Assembly (NCBI RefSeq): GCF_900107755.1
Contig: NZ_FNQR01000010.1
Location: 62,001-126,000 of the forward strand
Reading direction: 5' to 3'
DNA: 64,000 nucleotides
Origin: Thalassobacillus cyri
GTDB taxonomy: Bacteria; Bacillota; Bacilli; Bacillales; Halobacillaceae
Shown: in pieces, positions 17,113 to 26,772 of the stretch
Position numbering within the stretch: position 1 is the first letter of the stretch
Layout: each line of letters begins with the position of its first letter
The notes under the pieces: model-generated
What the model was told of the DNA's origin: nothing
Seen by the model: only the letters and a program-made list of their open reading frames with translations
Databases searched by the model: none
Made by a program: the position numbers and the translations under genes

Positions 17113-19254
17113 TTATGTTTTCTTCCCAAAATCAAATATGATTTTATAGTTTTTATCCAACACTAAAGCCGTGCTGAAGGCTTTCTTTCCTTTAAATCCT
17201 TTCAAAACCTTTGTACGCTTCTTCTCGCACAACGTCTTTATCATATGCTGCGTAAGCGTCTTCCCTGCTAGTTTCTTAGGGAAAGTCACGTTACATCCTT
17301 TTTTGTAGCCAGTGCACGCATAGAATTTGTAGCGGTCTACTACCGATCCATTCCCACAGGCAGGGCATTTGGCAATCGGTTCGTTCCACTTGCGTTTGTC
17401 AGGCTCACCAGTACTCCGTACATTCACCTGCTGGATGGCATCCGGCGTTTCCTGAATCAATTTATCTATGAATTGGCGGGTTTGCTTGATAAACAATTGC
17501 TTCGATCCATCGCCGCTTCCGATCTTCTTTAAATAAGACTCCCATTTGGCTGTCATCGAGGGACTGGACAGCAATGTCCCTTCAATTGCCTCACAGAGCA
17601 TGACCCCTTTCTCGGTGATCGATACGTTGTTCCGCTTCACTTCTATATATTTTTGTGCTTTGATCGTTTCAATAATGCTCGAGCGGGTAGCTTCTGTACC
17701 GAGCCCCTCGACTTCCTTCAAAATCTCAACATCCGCTTCATCATTCACCAATTTCCCACACGTCTTCATCATACTGATTAGCTGACCTTCGGTGTACAGC
17801 TTCGGCGGCTGCGTCATGCTTTCCTTAATATTTAGTTTAGCCTCAACCTGATCCCCTTTTTGAACCCCGGGAAGGTCGGCTTCTTTTTCCTGCTTAGACT
17901 TGGTCGGCTTTGGAAACAGTTCCTTCCACCCTCTGTTCACATCTCTTTTTCCGGTAGACTTGAACGGTAAATCATGCACATGGGTAAAAATAGTCGTCTC
18001 CTCATATACATAGTCTTTGTGAAACATCGCAAGTGTCGTTGCCATGATTTCATTGTAAATATTGCGCTCGTCCCGGCTTAACCCACTCAACTTCTTTTGG
18101 GTAGGAACGGACTTTGTCGGAATAATCGCGTAATGTTCCTGCACCTTGCTGCTGTCCACATACCGTTTATTCGGTTTCAAGGACGAAGCCGTAAACGAGA
18201 CGTTCATCGTTTCCTGGTACCCTTGTAAATTCTTAACTAAATAGGAAAACTCACTGTCGGTGATAAAATTACAATCCGTTCTTGGGTAGCTGACAAGACG
18301 CTTTTCATAGAGCTTCTGCATTATTTTGAGTACTTGCGACGGGGAATATTTCCAACGCCGGTTCGCGACACTTTGCAGCGTGGAAAGGGAGTGTAGCTTC
18401 GGTGACTTTTGCCGCTTCGTCTTTTTATCCATCCGCTGGATAACGCCTGGGAAAGCTTTCTTCTCCTGCAACTGATGATTGTCCAGCACAGCCTGGACCT
18501 TCGCTTTATCCTTTTCTTTTATCTCAGCCAGCCCTTTATATGTACCTGCCTGGGCATTGAAAAGTCCCTCGATCTGATAAAACGGCTCCGGCTTAAAATT
18601 CTCTATCTCCTTATGCCGTTGATAGATTAAATAAACAGTCGGCGACTGCACTCGCCCAATGGTAAGGTAGCTTCCATACCCTTTCTTCTGGAGCAGCAGA
18701 GTAAACAGCCGACTCGCATTGATTCCTACCATCCAGTCGCTGATTTGACGGGCTTTCGCTTCATCAAATAGGCGTAAGTCCTTTTCGTTATGTTGCAGTT
18801 GCCTGAACCCTTTCCGCACTTCGTCCTTTTCAAGCGAGTTAATCCATAAGCGTTGAATCGGCTTCCCCTTTACTCCAGTCAGCTGAAGGATACTGTAAAA
18901 AATATTCGACCCTTCCCGATCGACATCCGCTGCATTGACGATGAGATCCGCCTGCTGAAAAAGCTTTTTGACCGCCTGGAATTGTTCCCATTTCCCTTTC
19001 GCTACTTTTTCCAGAAACCGTTCCGGAACAATCGGCAGTTGATCCAGCTTCCACTTCTTCCACTCGGCTTTATAATCATGGGGTTCTTTCAATTCAACGA
19101 GATGCCCTACTCCCCAAGTGATGGTCGCCCCATTCGGGAAAGTATCATCCGCCCTGAGCTGGATGTATGTTTTTGTCTTCTCCTGTATCGTAAAAGCTTC
19201 GGCATACGCTTTTGCCTGCGAGGGTTTTTCCGCTAAGATGACTAATCTTGCCAC
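17113..19254 (-). CDS. topB: DNA topoisomerase III
   Basis: 713 aa from the GTG at 19254, which has AAAGGAG 9 nt upstream; the GTG at 19281 has none. The Toprim domain starts ARLVILAEKPSQAKAY, with the acidic DVDREGS near 115. The active-site Tyr is in SYPRTDCNF near 325. A C-terminal zinc ribbon is visible (CPACGNGSV...CTGYKKGCNVTF near 640). It relaxes and decatenates DNA as a type IA enzyme, and its length matches B. subtilis TopB. Confidence 0.93.
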   Translation of the reverse strand: MARLVILAEKPSQAKAYAEAFTIQEKTKTYIQLRADDTFPNGATITWGVGHLVELKEPHDYKAEWKKWKLDQLPIVPERFLEKVAKGKWEQFQAVKKLFQQADLIVNAADVDREGSNIFYSILQLTGVKGKPIQRLWINSLEKDEVRKGFRQLQHNEKDLRLFDEAKARQISDWMVGINASRLFTLLLQKKGYGSYLTIGRVQSPTVYLIYQRHKEIENFKPEPFYQIEGLFNAQAGTYKGLAEIKEKDKAKVQAVLDNHQLQEKKAFPGVIQRMDKKTKRQKSPKLHSLSTLQSVANRRWKYSPSQVLKIMQKLYEKRLVSYPRTDCNFITDSEFSYLVKNLQGYQETMNVSFTASSLKPNKRYVDSSKVQEHYAIIPTKSVPTQKKLSGLSRDERNIYNEIMATTLAMFHKDYVYEETTIFTHVHDLPFKSTGKRDVNRGWKELFPKPTKSKQEKEADLPGVQKGDQVEAKLNIKESMTQPPKLYTEGQLISMMKTCGKLVNDEADVEILKEVEGLGTEATRSSIIETIKAQKYIEVKRNNVSITEKGVMLCEAIEGTLLSSPSMTAKWESYLKKIGSGDGSKQLFIKQTRQFIDKLIQETPDAIQQVNVRSTGEPDKRKWNEPIAKCPACGNGSVVDRYKFYACTGYKKGCNVTFPKKLAGKTLTQHMIKTLCEKKRTKVLKGFKGKKAFSTALVLDKNYKIIFDFGKKT

Positions 19255-19467
19255 GTCCTCGTACTCCTTTCGATGAATCACTGTTGAGGTTCGATGATAA
19301 AATTTAATTAATGAAGGGGGATGGTAATAAGGGTATTTAATAGGGGTGTCTGGAGTTTAAATCGAGAAGGATAAAACATTTAAACTAACGAAGAACATAC
19401 ATTCCCATCTATTATACTATATGTGAATAATGAATGGCAGGGAAAATATTCATCTCTTTTTAAATAC

Positions 19468-19694
19468 AAAGGCGGGAAGCGCCTTGCTCACCCCCGACAA
19501 GCTTAAGCCAAGTCTCGTCGTGACGTTTTTTGTACTTTTAGATAAATCAAGTTTAATAAAGGCTTAAAGTATAAGTAAAACTAAGGCTTTCGCCATAAAT
19601 TCTCGGCGATAAGCCAAGTTTTTCTAATCACAGAGAGGGTTGACTTAAGACCTCGAGGGGGTAGGCGCTGGAGCTGGATGCAGCCCGCTACAAA
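19468..19694 (+). repeat. dispersed ~225-bp repeat, copy 2
   Basis: Same orientation and nearly the same sequence as 8201-8425. It fills the middle of the 19,255-19,870 gap. Upstream of it (19,282-19,460) nothing was recognised. Confidence 0.85.
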
Positions 19695-19737
19695 GAGGTT
19701 ATCTACAAATACTGAATTTTATAACTTCCTAGATAAC

Positions 19738-19770
19738 AAAAAAAGCAGGCACCTATGCTCGGTTCCTGCT
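19738..19770 (-). terminator. terminator of the YdaG-like gene
   Basis: On the minus strand agcaggaacc pairs with ggtgcctgct and is followed by a run of seven T. It is about 100 bp beyond the stop of the stress-protein gene. Confidence 0.7.
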
Positions 19771-19791
19771 TCGTCTTTACACATTCGCTTT

Positions 19792-19842
19792 TGGTTTCGT
19801 ACCTGAGCCCACTTTGTGAAAGCGTTAAGGTAGAGGTCAGGT
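19792..19842. repeat. GTGCCTG-type palindromic element, variant copy
   Basis: gtacctga and tcaggtac form perfect ends around cactttgtgaaagcgttaagg. The interior resembles the loop of the 25874-25927 element. Confidence 0.5.
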
Positions 19843-19870
19843 ACTAAATTTGAGTTTGCTTAACAAAAAG

Positions 19871-20392
19871 TTATCTTGTGTTTTGATCAAAGTGGACCGT
19901 ATCTTTTAAATCATTGCTATCATCTAATGATTTATTGCTGGTCATCTTTTTCACAAATTCCTTAACGGTCTTTACGTTCACGCCGGACTCCCAATATTCG
20001 GCGATTTCAGGTGTCACTTTGACCAGGACAACATTCGGGTCATCGGGAGAAGTGTTCAATAATCGTCCGAGTATCTTATTCCAATAGTCATTCTTCTTAT
20101 CTTCATCCTGGACAAATTCAGCAGTGCCACTGATCGATACATAGGAGTTTCCTGCGTATGCCAGGTTAACGGCGGAATTACGTTCGATATCCCTATATTT
20201 TTCGGTATCTTTTTCGGTAATGAACCAGATTTCTTCCTTATCCATATCCATTTCTACTTCCTGGGTACGCATCGGCCGGGACATCAGCTTCCCTTCCGGA
20301 GTTAACGTGGTCAGCATCGCTACCTTCTCATCTTTAATCAAGTCTTTAATTTTCTTAATGGTTTCCTGGTTTTCTGAAGTTTGGTTAGCCAT
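19871..20392 (-). CDS. ydaG: pyridoxamine 5'-phosphate oxidase-like general stress protein
   Basis: 173 aa with the split-barrel flavin-binding fold of the general stress protein 26 family. Landmarks are KDEKVAMLTTLTPEGKLMSRPM, EIWFITEKDTEKYRDI and NLAYAGNSYVSISGTAEFV, and the length matches YdaG. These proteins bind flavins, but their reaction is unknown. A likely sigma-B promoter lies about 90 bp upstream, as for ydaG in B. subtilis. The start follows AAGGAGGG. Confidence 0.85.
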   Translation of the reverse strand: MANQTSENQETIKKIKDLIKDEKVAMLTTLTPEGKLMSRPMRTQEVEMDMDKEEIWFITEKDTEKYRDIERNSAVNLAYAGNSYVSISGTAEFVQDEDKKNDYWNKILGRLLNTSPDDPNVVLVKVTPEIAEYWESGVNVKTVKEFVKKMTSNKSLDDSNDLKDTVHFDQNTR

Positions 20393-20483
20393 TTATGTTT
20401 CCCTCCTTCTGGTTCTTAGTAGTTATTGCTCTCCTTTTCCAAAAGAAAAAAACAGTCTACCTTCTATCCATCTTTTTCTTCTT

Positions 20484-20509
20484 GTTCCCGGATACACACA
20501 AATTTACAC
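20484..20509 (-). promoter_or_regulatory. sigma-B-type promoter
   Basis: On the minus strand GTGTAA, 14 bp, GGGAAC, against the consensus GTTTAA-N13/14-GGGTAT. It drives the YdaG-like general stress gene. The rest of the 20,393-20,741 gap shows nothing else convincing. Confidence 0.6.
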
Positions 20510-20741
20510 GTTCATTCTTTACCAAGAAGAGATCCACTTTTATTAATAAGGAAGTTCAACTATCTACCCCACTCATTTCCAGCGCTCTCGACGGCGACTT
20601 TCTCTTGCACTTTTCGTTTGATACCATTAAAGTATATATTGGTTGAAATCCAGCCTAAGTGGATATAGATAAGAAGCAGAAACATTTTCACTTTTTAATT
20701 TTGGAACGACCGCGTTCCTTAAGGAAAGGTTTAGATATATT

Positions 20742-21743
20742 ATGAAAGATAACTTTTGGCATGAGTTGCCGCGACCGTTTTTTGTTCTTGCGCCGATGGA
20801 AGCAGTAACGGATGTCGTTTTTCGTCATGTCGTGAGTGAAGCAGCAAGACCTGACGTGTTTTTTACAGAGTTTACGAATACAGAGAGCTACTGCCACCCG
20901 AGAGGAAAAGACAGCCTGCGAGGCCGTCTGACGTTTACGGAAGATGAACAGCCGATCGTCGCCCACATTTGGGGAGATAAGCCCGAATACTTCCGCCAAA
21001 TGAGTATCGGTATGGCAGAGATGGGATATCGAGGTATTGATATCAACATGGGCTGTCCTGCGCCCAATGTCGCCACAAAAGGGAAAGGCTGCGGGTTGAT
21101 CCGTCGTCCTGATGTTGCAGCGGAACTCATTCAGGCCGCTAAAGCGGGTGGACTGCCCGTCAGTGTAAAGACCCGCCTCGGTTACACGGAAGTGGATGAA
21201 TGGCATGGCTGGTTAAAGCATCTGCTGGAACAGGATATCGTTAACCTTTCTATTCATCTCCGTACAAAGAAAGAAATGAGTAAAGTCCCGGCACACTGGG
21301 AGCTGATTCCCGAGATCAAGAAACTTCGTGATGAAGTGGCCCCTGATACGCTTCTCACGATTAACGGGGATATTCCTGATCGCCAGAAAGGACTGGAACT
21401 CGTAGAGAAATACGGCGTGGACGGCGTAATGATCGGCCGAGGGGTCTTCCATAACCCGTTCGCTTTTGAAAAAGAGAAAAAAGAGCACACAAGCGAAGAA
21501 TTGCTCGACCTCCTTCGCCTCCAGCTCGATCTTCATGATAAATATTCCGAAGAACTCGAGCCGCGTCTCTTCAAACCGCTCCTCCGCTTTTTCAAGATAT
21601 ATGTCCGCGGCTTCCGGGGAGCAAGTGAGTTAAGGAATCAACTGATGAACACAAAATCCACCGATGAAGTACGTGCACTGCTTGATGAGTTTAAAGAGGA
21701 ATATGGTGGAGTAAAAGAAGAGAAAAGTTTTTCTATTTCGTAG
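20742..21743 (+). CDS. tRNA-dihydrouridine synthase
   Basis: 333-aa FMN-dependent TIM barrel. [15 protein letters not shown] lies at the N-terminus, the catalytic Cys is in [21 protein letters not shown] near 105, KTRLGY is near 145 and [15 protein letters not shown] is near 225. It reduces uridine to dihydrouridine in tRNA. It is single-domain, without a long RNA-binding extension. The upstream AAGGAAAGG lies about 12 nt from the ATG. A strong terminator follows. Confidence 0.92.
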   Translation: MKDNFWHELPRPFFVLAPMEAVTDVVFRHVVSEAARPDVFFTEFTNTESYCHPRGKDSLRGRLTFTEDEQPIVAHIWGDKPEYFRQMSIGMAEMGYRGIDINMGCPAPNVATKGKGCGLIRRPDVAAELIQAAKAGGLPVSVKTRLGYTEVDEWHGWLKHLLEQDIVNLSIHLRTKKEMSKVPAHWELIPEIKKLRDEVAPDTLLTINGDIPDRQKGLELVEKYGVDGVMIGRGVFHNPFAFEKEKKEHTSEELLDLLRLQLDLHDKYSEELEPRLFKPLLRFFKIYVRGFRGASELRNQLMNTKSTDEVRALLDEFKEEYGGVKEEKSFSIS

Positions 21744-21756
21744 TAAGTCTTTTTCG

Positions 21757-21793
21757 AGGAGAGAAAAGCCATTTGCGCTTTTCTCTCTTTTTT
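21757..21793 (+). terminator. rho-independent terminator of the Dus gene
   Basis: gagagaaaagc pairs with gcttttctctc and is followed by TTTTTT. Confidence 0.85.
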
Positions 21794-21795
21794 GA

Positions 21796-21835
21796 AGTGC
21801 CTGCTTCCCCACCGAGTTATCGCATTGACCGCTCA
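21796..21835 (+). repeat. GTGCCTG-type element, half copy
   Basis: agtgcctgcttccccaccga then gttatcgcatt follows the left half of the 25874-25927 palindrome. The right half is missing. Confidence 0.45.
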
Positions 21836-21866
21836 TATGAAATTCGTACGTTACGAACAAGTTTAA

Positions 21867-21914
21867 AAAAGAGGCGTCTCAAAAGTTTTGGCAACTTATG
21901 AGACGCCTCTTTTA
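21867..21914. terminator. bidirectional terminator between dus and adhE
   Basis: aaaagaggcgtctca pairs with tgagacgcctctttt, flanked by A- and T-runs on both sides. Confidence 0.8.
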
Positions 21915-21977
21915 ATCTTTAACCCATATAAGAGAATCGATTACATCTTACTATATATTTTCAGATAAGGTATGATG

Positions 21978-24579
21978 TTATACGCCTTTATACGCTTCGC
22001 GGTAAATCTGAGCTAACTCTGTTACAAGAGGAAGTTTTGGATTCGCAGTTGTACACTGGTCTTCAAATGCACGGTCTGCTAATACATCCAGCTTCGCTTC
22101 AAATTCTTTTGCATCCACCCCATTTTCCGCTAAGCTCATCGGAATATGAAGCTCTTGCGCCAAGCGGATAATGGCTTGTACTAAACTTTCCACACCTTCT
22201 TCAGTTGTACGTGCTGGTAAGGCAAGCATACGGGCAATTTCGGCATAACGTACATCTGCTTTAAAATGCTCATACTTTGGAAAAGCTGCAAATTTCGTTG
22301 GTTTCGTTGCATTGTAACGAATCACATGCAGCAAGAGAATAGCGTTGGAACGACCGTGAGCAATGTGGAACTCCGCACCTAATTTATGGGCCAAGCTATG
22401 ATTAATACCCAAAAACGCATTCGCAAAAGCCATTCCTGCAATGGTAGAGGCATTATGCATTTTCTCACGTGCTTCCTCATCCTTATCCCCATTGCGGTAA
22501 GCTCTTGGGAGATATTCAAACACAAGCTGGATTGCTTTCATCGCAAGACCATCTGTATAGTCATTTGCCATATTAGACACGTAGGCTTCAATCGCATGAG
22601 TTAACACGTCCATCCCCGTATCTGCCGTAACCGTTTTTGGTACAGTCATCACAAACTGTGGATCGATGATGGCTACATCCGGTGTTAATTCGTAATCGGC
22701 TAATGGATATTTCACATTTTCTTCTTTATCTGTAATGACAGCGAAAGAAGTAACCTCTGAACCTGTACCGGATGTGGTAGGAATAGCGACAATTGAGCCT
22801 TCAACCCCAATTCAGGGTACTTGAATACACGTTTCCGGATATCTAAGAATTTTTGCTTCAATCCGTTGAAGTCTGTTTCCGGGCTTTCGTAAAAGAGCCA
22901 CATTCCTTTGGCAGCATCCATCGCTGCCCCCCCACCTAAAGCAATGATGACGTCTGGCTGGAATTGCTTCATCATTTCCGCTCCACGCATCACGGTTTCA
23001 CTAGATGGGTCCGGCTCTACATCAGAAAATATCTCACAATGTACATAATCTGGACGTTTGCGTAAGTAGTGCAGGATTTTATCGACATACCCTAATTTCA
23101 CCATACCCTGTCTGTAACAATTAAGGCTTTTGAAATCTTAGGCATTTTAGCTAAGTACTGAATAGAGTTCTTCTCGAAGTAAATTTTTGGTGGTACCTTA
23201 AACCACTGCATATTATTGGTTCGCTTCGCCATTTTCTTCACGTTGATTAAGTGTACGGCCCCTACATTGTTCGATACGGAGTTCCCACCGTAAGTTCCGC
23301 ATCCTAATGTTAAGGAAGGCATGTAAGCATTATAAATATCACCAATAGCACCTTGGGAAGACGGAGCATTCACGATTAAACGTCCCGCTTTCATGCGTAG
23401 ACCAAAGGAGTCAATGACTTGCTGATCTGTTGAATGAATAACAGCAGAATGACCGATCCCTCCAAATTCAAGCATTTCTTCTGCTCTTTTTAAGCCTTCT
23501 TCTGTGGAGTTCACTTTATAACAGGCAAGTACAGGACTCAGCTTTTCTCTAGATAGAGGATATTTCGGACCAACACCCTTTAACTCTGCAACTAACATTT
23601 TCGTATCTACCGGAACGGTAATGCCTGCCATTTGTGCGATTTCGAAAGCCGGCTTTCCTACAATAGCTGCGTTTACCGCACAAGAATTCTCATTGATTAC
23701 TAGCTTTTCTACCTTACTTCGCTCTTCCTGATTCAAGAAGTAACACTTGTTATCGATCATTTCTTGTTTGACCTGTTCATAAATTTCTTTATCAATAATG
23801 ACAGCTTGCTCCGATGCACAAATCATTCCATTATCGAAAGTTTTGGAAAGGATTAAATCGTTCACAGATCGTTTGAGGTTAGCAGTTTTTTCAATATAAC
23901 AAGGAACATTTCCTGGACCTACCCCAAGAGCTGGCTTTCCAGAACTATATGCGGATTTCACCATACCCGCTCCTCCTGTGGCTAAAATAAGGGACACACC
24001 CTCATGTTTCATGAGGCTTTGGGTTGCTTCTAAAGAAGGGGACTCGATCCATTGCACACAGTTTTCCGGGGCACCGGCGCGAATAGCAGCATCTCTCACA
24101 ACTCTCGCCGCCTCCTGACTACACTTCTGAGCAGAAGGGTGAAAAGCAAAGATAATCGGGTTCCCCGTTTTGATTGATATCATAGCTTTAAACATGGTTG
24201 TTGAAGTTGGGTTGGTAACAGGAGTGACTCCCGCTATGACTCCCACTGGTTCTGCAATCTCAACCATACCCTCTTGGCTAAAATCATTAATCACACCCAC
24301 GGTTTTATCGTATTTAATATTATGATAAACGTATTCTGTGGCAAATAGGTTTTTGATAATCTTATCTTCATACACGCCTCGCTTCGTCTCTTCTACTGCT
24401 AATTTAGCAAGTGGCATATGTTGATCTAATCCAGCAAGAGCCATCTCTTTCACAATGGTATTGACTTGTTGCTGATCAAGTTTTTTCAATCCCGCTAACG
24501 CCTTTTTCGCATTACCCACCAGCGCATCAACTATTTTCGATACCTTTTCCACCTTCAATTGCTTTTCTTCCACTGCCAT
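21978..24579 (-). pseudogene. adhE: adhE, bifunctional aldehyde/alcohol dehydrogenase, two frameshifts
   Basis: AdhE converts acetyl-CoA to ethanol in fermentation. The aldehyde dehydrogenase half is intact (TNPTSTTMFKAM, Cys in DNGMICASEQA) up to SKALIVTDRVW. Here the frame breaks near 23106-23111, where TD-(Q)GMVKLGYVDK would be expected. The Fe-alcohol dehydrogenase half then runs to KYPELG, where a second break at the GGGG at 22805-22808 shifts VEGSIVAIPTTSGTGSEV out of frame. The C-terminus (TADTGMDVLTHAIEAYVS, NHSLAHKLG) is intact. Both breaks look like single missing bases, so sequencing error is a real alternative to pseudogenisation. The start at 24579 follows AGGAG. Confidence 0.85.
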
Positions 24580-24598
24580 TATCATCACTCCTATGATA

Positions 24599-24616
24599 TT
24601 GTGAAGTATTTCGCAT
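24599..24616. promoter_or_regulatory. Rex-like operator proximal to adhE
   Basis: TTGTGAAGTATTTCGCAT matches TTGTGAA-N4-TTCACAA with mismatches in the right half. It lies 20 bp before the adhE start. Confidence 0.55.
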
Positions 24617-24645
24617 GATTAGTTTAAAAAAAAGCATTTCCTTTC

Positions 24646-24873
24646 CTATTCACAAACTGGATTTCGTGGAATTTTGACAAAAGAAAGATCTTGGTAAATC
24701 CGTGCATTTTGTTTAACCATCACAACATAATTAGTGGTCCAAATATAGGATGGTATTTCCTCCCCTTCCTTCACATACATTGCATGAAACTCATCGCCTA
24801 TACTTTCTTCAAAAGCATCCAGCGTGTATGCTTCTAAATCAGAATTAAAGTCTTTCCATTCGCAAAGTATCAT
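24646..24873 (-). CDS. small protein upstream of adhE
   Basis: 75 aa (MILCEWKDFNSDLEAYTLDAF at the start, with an acidic middle). The start ATG is 8 nt after AAGGAG; the GTG at 24882 touches the site. It is in the same direction as adhE, 66 bp ahead, and behind a perfect CcpA site and a good Rex site. This suggests co-regulation with fermentative metabolism. The family was not recognised and it has no membrane segment. Confidence 0.65.
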   Translation of the reverse strand: MILCEWKDFNSDLEAYTLDAFEESIGDEFHAMYVKEGEEIPSYIWTTNYVVMVKQNARIYQDLSFVKIPRNPVCE

Positions 24874-24915
24874 GATTATCACTCCTTGTTTCCTTTGATG
24901 ACTTTATGATAGCAC

Positions 24916-24931
24916 TTGATAACGCTTTCAT
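24916..24931. promoter_or_regulatory. CcpA catabolite-response element
   Basis: On the minus strand ATGAAAGCGTTATCAA fits WTGNNARCGNWWWCAW at all 16 positions. It is 43 bp before the 75-aa gene and directly beside a Rex box. Confidence 0.75.
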
Positions 24932-24932
24932 A

Positions 24933-24950
24933 TTGTGAAACATTTCACAG
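24933..24950. promoter_or_regulatory. Rex operator
   Basis: TTGTGAAACATTTCACAG is one base from a perfect TTGTGAA-N4-TTCACAA Rex site. It lies in the promoter of the 75-aa gene that precedes adhE. Confidence 0.75.
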
Positions 24951-25072
24951 GTTTGTGAACAAAAAATATGTAAGATGTTGGGCAGGTGGCCGGCAGCCTC
25001 TTATGAAAAGTTTTAACAAATGGCCATGAGGGAACTGCCCTGACAAAGGATTTCGCAAGGGAGGAAATAAAG

Positions 25073-25858
25073 ATGAGTAAAACAATTTTAATCACTGGTG
25101 CAGGAAGCGGTTTAGGTAAAGGCACAGCAATCGGATTAGCTAAAAAAGGCCATCACGTGATTGCAGCTGTTGAAATTATCTCCCAAATTACTAGTTTAAG
25201 AGAGGCAGCTTCAGAAGCTGGGGTAGAATTAGAGGTAATTAAATTAGACATTAAAAACAAGCGTGACCAGCAGTTAATTAATGAGTACGATTATGATATT
25301 TTCGTTGCCAATGCAGCTATTGGAGAAGGCGGCCCCATTGCGGAGGTTCCAGTAGACCGTGTCCGGGATATATTTGAAACAAATGTTTTCAGTACACTGG
25401 AAAATGCTCAAATTGCTGCTAAGAAGTTCGTAGAGAAGAAAGCAGGGAAAATTGTGTTTTTGAGCTCAATTGTAGGTATTGTCGGTATGCCGTACCTTGG
25501 TCCTTATGTAGCTTCTAAGCATGCAGTCGAAGCGATAGCGAAGACCATGAAAGCCGAGCTTGAAGAGTTTAATGTCCAGGTAGCTACGATTAATCCTGGT
25601 CCATTTGAAACTGGCTTTAATGACCGTATGTTTGAAGAGAAGTATAAGTGGTACGATGAAGACCAAAACTTTACACCAAGAGAATCGATTGCTAAAACGG
25701 AGAAAATTTTAGAGGATCAATATGATCCGCAGGATATGATCGATAAAATGGTAGAAGTGATCGAATCTGATCATCATGCTTTCCGAACAGCTTATCCTCA
25801 GGCTGCAGAAGATATGATGAAAGACGAAGAAGAGAAGAATTGGGAAGCGAAAATATAA
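25073..25858 (+). CDS. short-chain dehydrogenase/reductase
   Basis: 261 aa. The Rossmann motif TGAGSGLGKGTA, NAAIG near 85, Ser in FLSSIVG and the catalytic YVASKHA near 147 are all present. The NINPGPFETGF loop is typical of classical SDRs. The substrate is unknown. It is divergent from the adhE region, and its promoter lies within about 130 bp of the Rex/cre pair, so shared redox control is possible. The start follows GGGAGG. A perfect palindrome terminates it. Confidence 0.88.
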   Translation: MSKTILITGAGSGLGKGTAIGLAKKGHHVIAAVEIISQITSLREAASEAGVELEVIKLDIKNKRDQQLINEYDYDIFVANAAIGEGGPIAEVPVDRVRDIFETNVFSTLENAQIAAKKFVEKKAGKIVFLSSIVGIVGMPYLGPYVASKHAVEAIAKTMKAELEEFNVQVATINPGPFETGFNDRMFEEKYKWYDEDQNFTPRESIAKTEKILEDQYDPQDMIDKMVEVIESDHHAFRTAYPQAAEDMMKDEEEKNWEAKI

Positions 25859-25873
25859 TTGCTTAAATTTTGA

Positions 25874-25927
25874 AAGTGCCTGCCCCCCACTGCGTTATCA
25901 CTTTAGCATAGTGGGGGGCAGGCACTT
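25874..25927. terminator. perfect 18-bp GTGCCTG palindrome
   Basis: aagtgcctgccccccact is exactly complementary to 25910-25927. It separates the convergent SDR and nucleosidase genes and belongs to the dispersed GTGCCTG family. Confidence 0.75.
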
Positions 25928-25962
25928 ATTAATCAGCCTCAGTCATCAGGCTTTTTTCATTC

Positions 25963-26772
25963 CTACATACCTTTTAACATTTCTTCAATCACATGACTGG
26001 AGTTCTTCGCTGCTTCTTCTACAAAGTTTTCTTGAATTCCAGCAGCTTCTTCCCCTGCATCATCGGAAGCTGAACGAATGACCACGTACGGTATTTCATT
26101 CAAGTAGGCAACTTGTCCAACTGCCGCTCCTTCCATTTCAACTACATACGCATCAAACGTTTCATAAATCCAGTTTGCTTTTTCTTCGCTTGCAATGAAT
26201 TGGTCTCCTGTCGCAATCGGTCCCTTAAATACATCAACGTACTCAGGAAGATCTTTCGTACCTTTCTTTGCTAGCTGAATAAGTTTTTGATTGGCTTCAA
26301 AATACCTTGTGTCCATGTATGGAATTTGTCCTGGCTTGAAATCCTTAGCCGTTTCATCCATGTCATGATGCACGGTCTTTGTAGAAATAACAATGTCTCC
26401 AAGACCTAGATCAGGATGGATTCCGCCTGCAACGCCAGAGTTAATCAATACATCCGCTTCAAAATCACTGATGAGCATTTGAGCCGCGGAAGCTGCATTC
26501 ACTTTCCCTATTCCCGATTTTACAAGTACAATCGGCTGGCCTTCTAAGTTTCCTTCATAAAAGGTCAAATTCCCTTTTTTAGTTGTCTCTTCCACTTCCA
26601 TATGAGAATGCAGAATGTCAATTTCCACTTCCATTGGACCTATGATTCCTACTACTTTTTCTTCTTCCTTGTCAGCCGCTTCTGTAGCCTCGGGCTGGTC
26701 CCCGCACCCCGCTAGCAAGAAAACTAAAGTCACGACCCCAATTAAACCACTTATCTTTTGTTTTAAACTCAT
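25963..26772 (-). CDS. lipoprotein 5'-methylthioadenosine/S-adenosylhomocysteine nucleosidase
   Basis: 269 aa. The N-terminus is a lipoprotein signal with lipobox LLAGC (Cys ~23) and an acidic linker. The remainder is a complete MTAN domain: VGIIGPMEVEIDIL with the first catalytic Glu, LVKSGIGKVNAA, INSGVAGGIHPDLGLGDIV, VVEMEGAAVGQV with the second Glu, and IRSASDDAGEE with the catalytic Asp. It would hydrolyse MTA/SAH to adenine outside the membrane. Cytosolic MTAN normally lacks a signal, so this is an exported paralogue. The start follows GGAGGAG. Confidence 0.88.
   Translation of the reverse strand: MSLKQKISGLIGVVTLVFLLAGCGDQPEATEAADKEEEKVVGIIGPMEVEIDILHSHMEVEETTKKGNLTFYEGNLEGQPIVLVKSGIGKVNAASAAQMLISDFEADVLINSGVAGGIHPDLGLGDIVISTKTVHHDMDETAKDFKPGQIPYMDTRYFEANQKLIQLAKKGTKDLPEYVDVFKGPIATGDQFIASEEKANWIYETFDAYVVEMEGAAVGQVAYLNEIPYVVIRSASDDAGEEAAGIQENFVEEAAKNSSHVIEEMLKGM

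Noticed and set aside
20395-20668. Overlapping plus-strand frames of 83 and 80 aa
   Set aside because: Low-complexity Phe/Leu/Ser-rich sequence opposite the ydaG promoter and no RBS.
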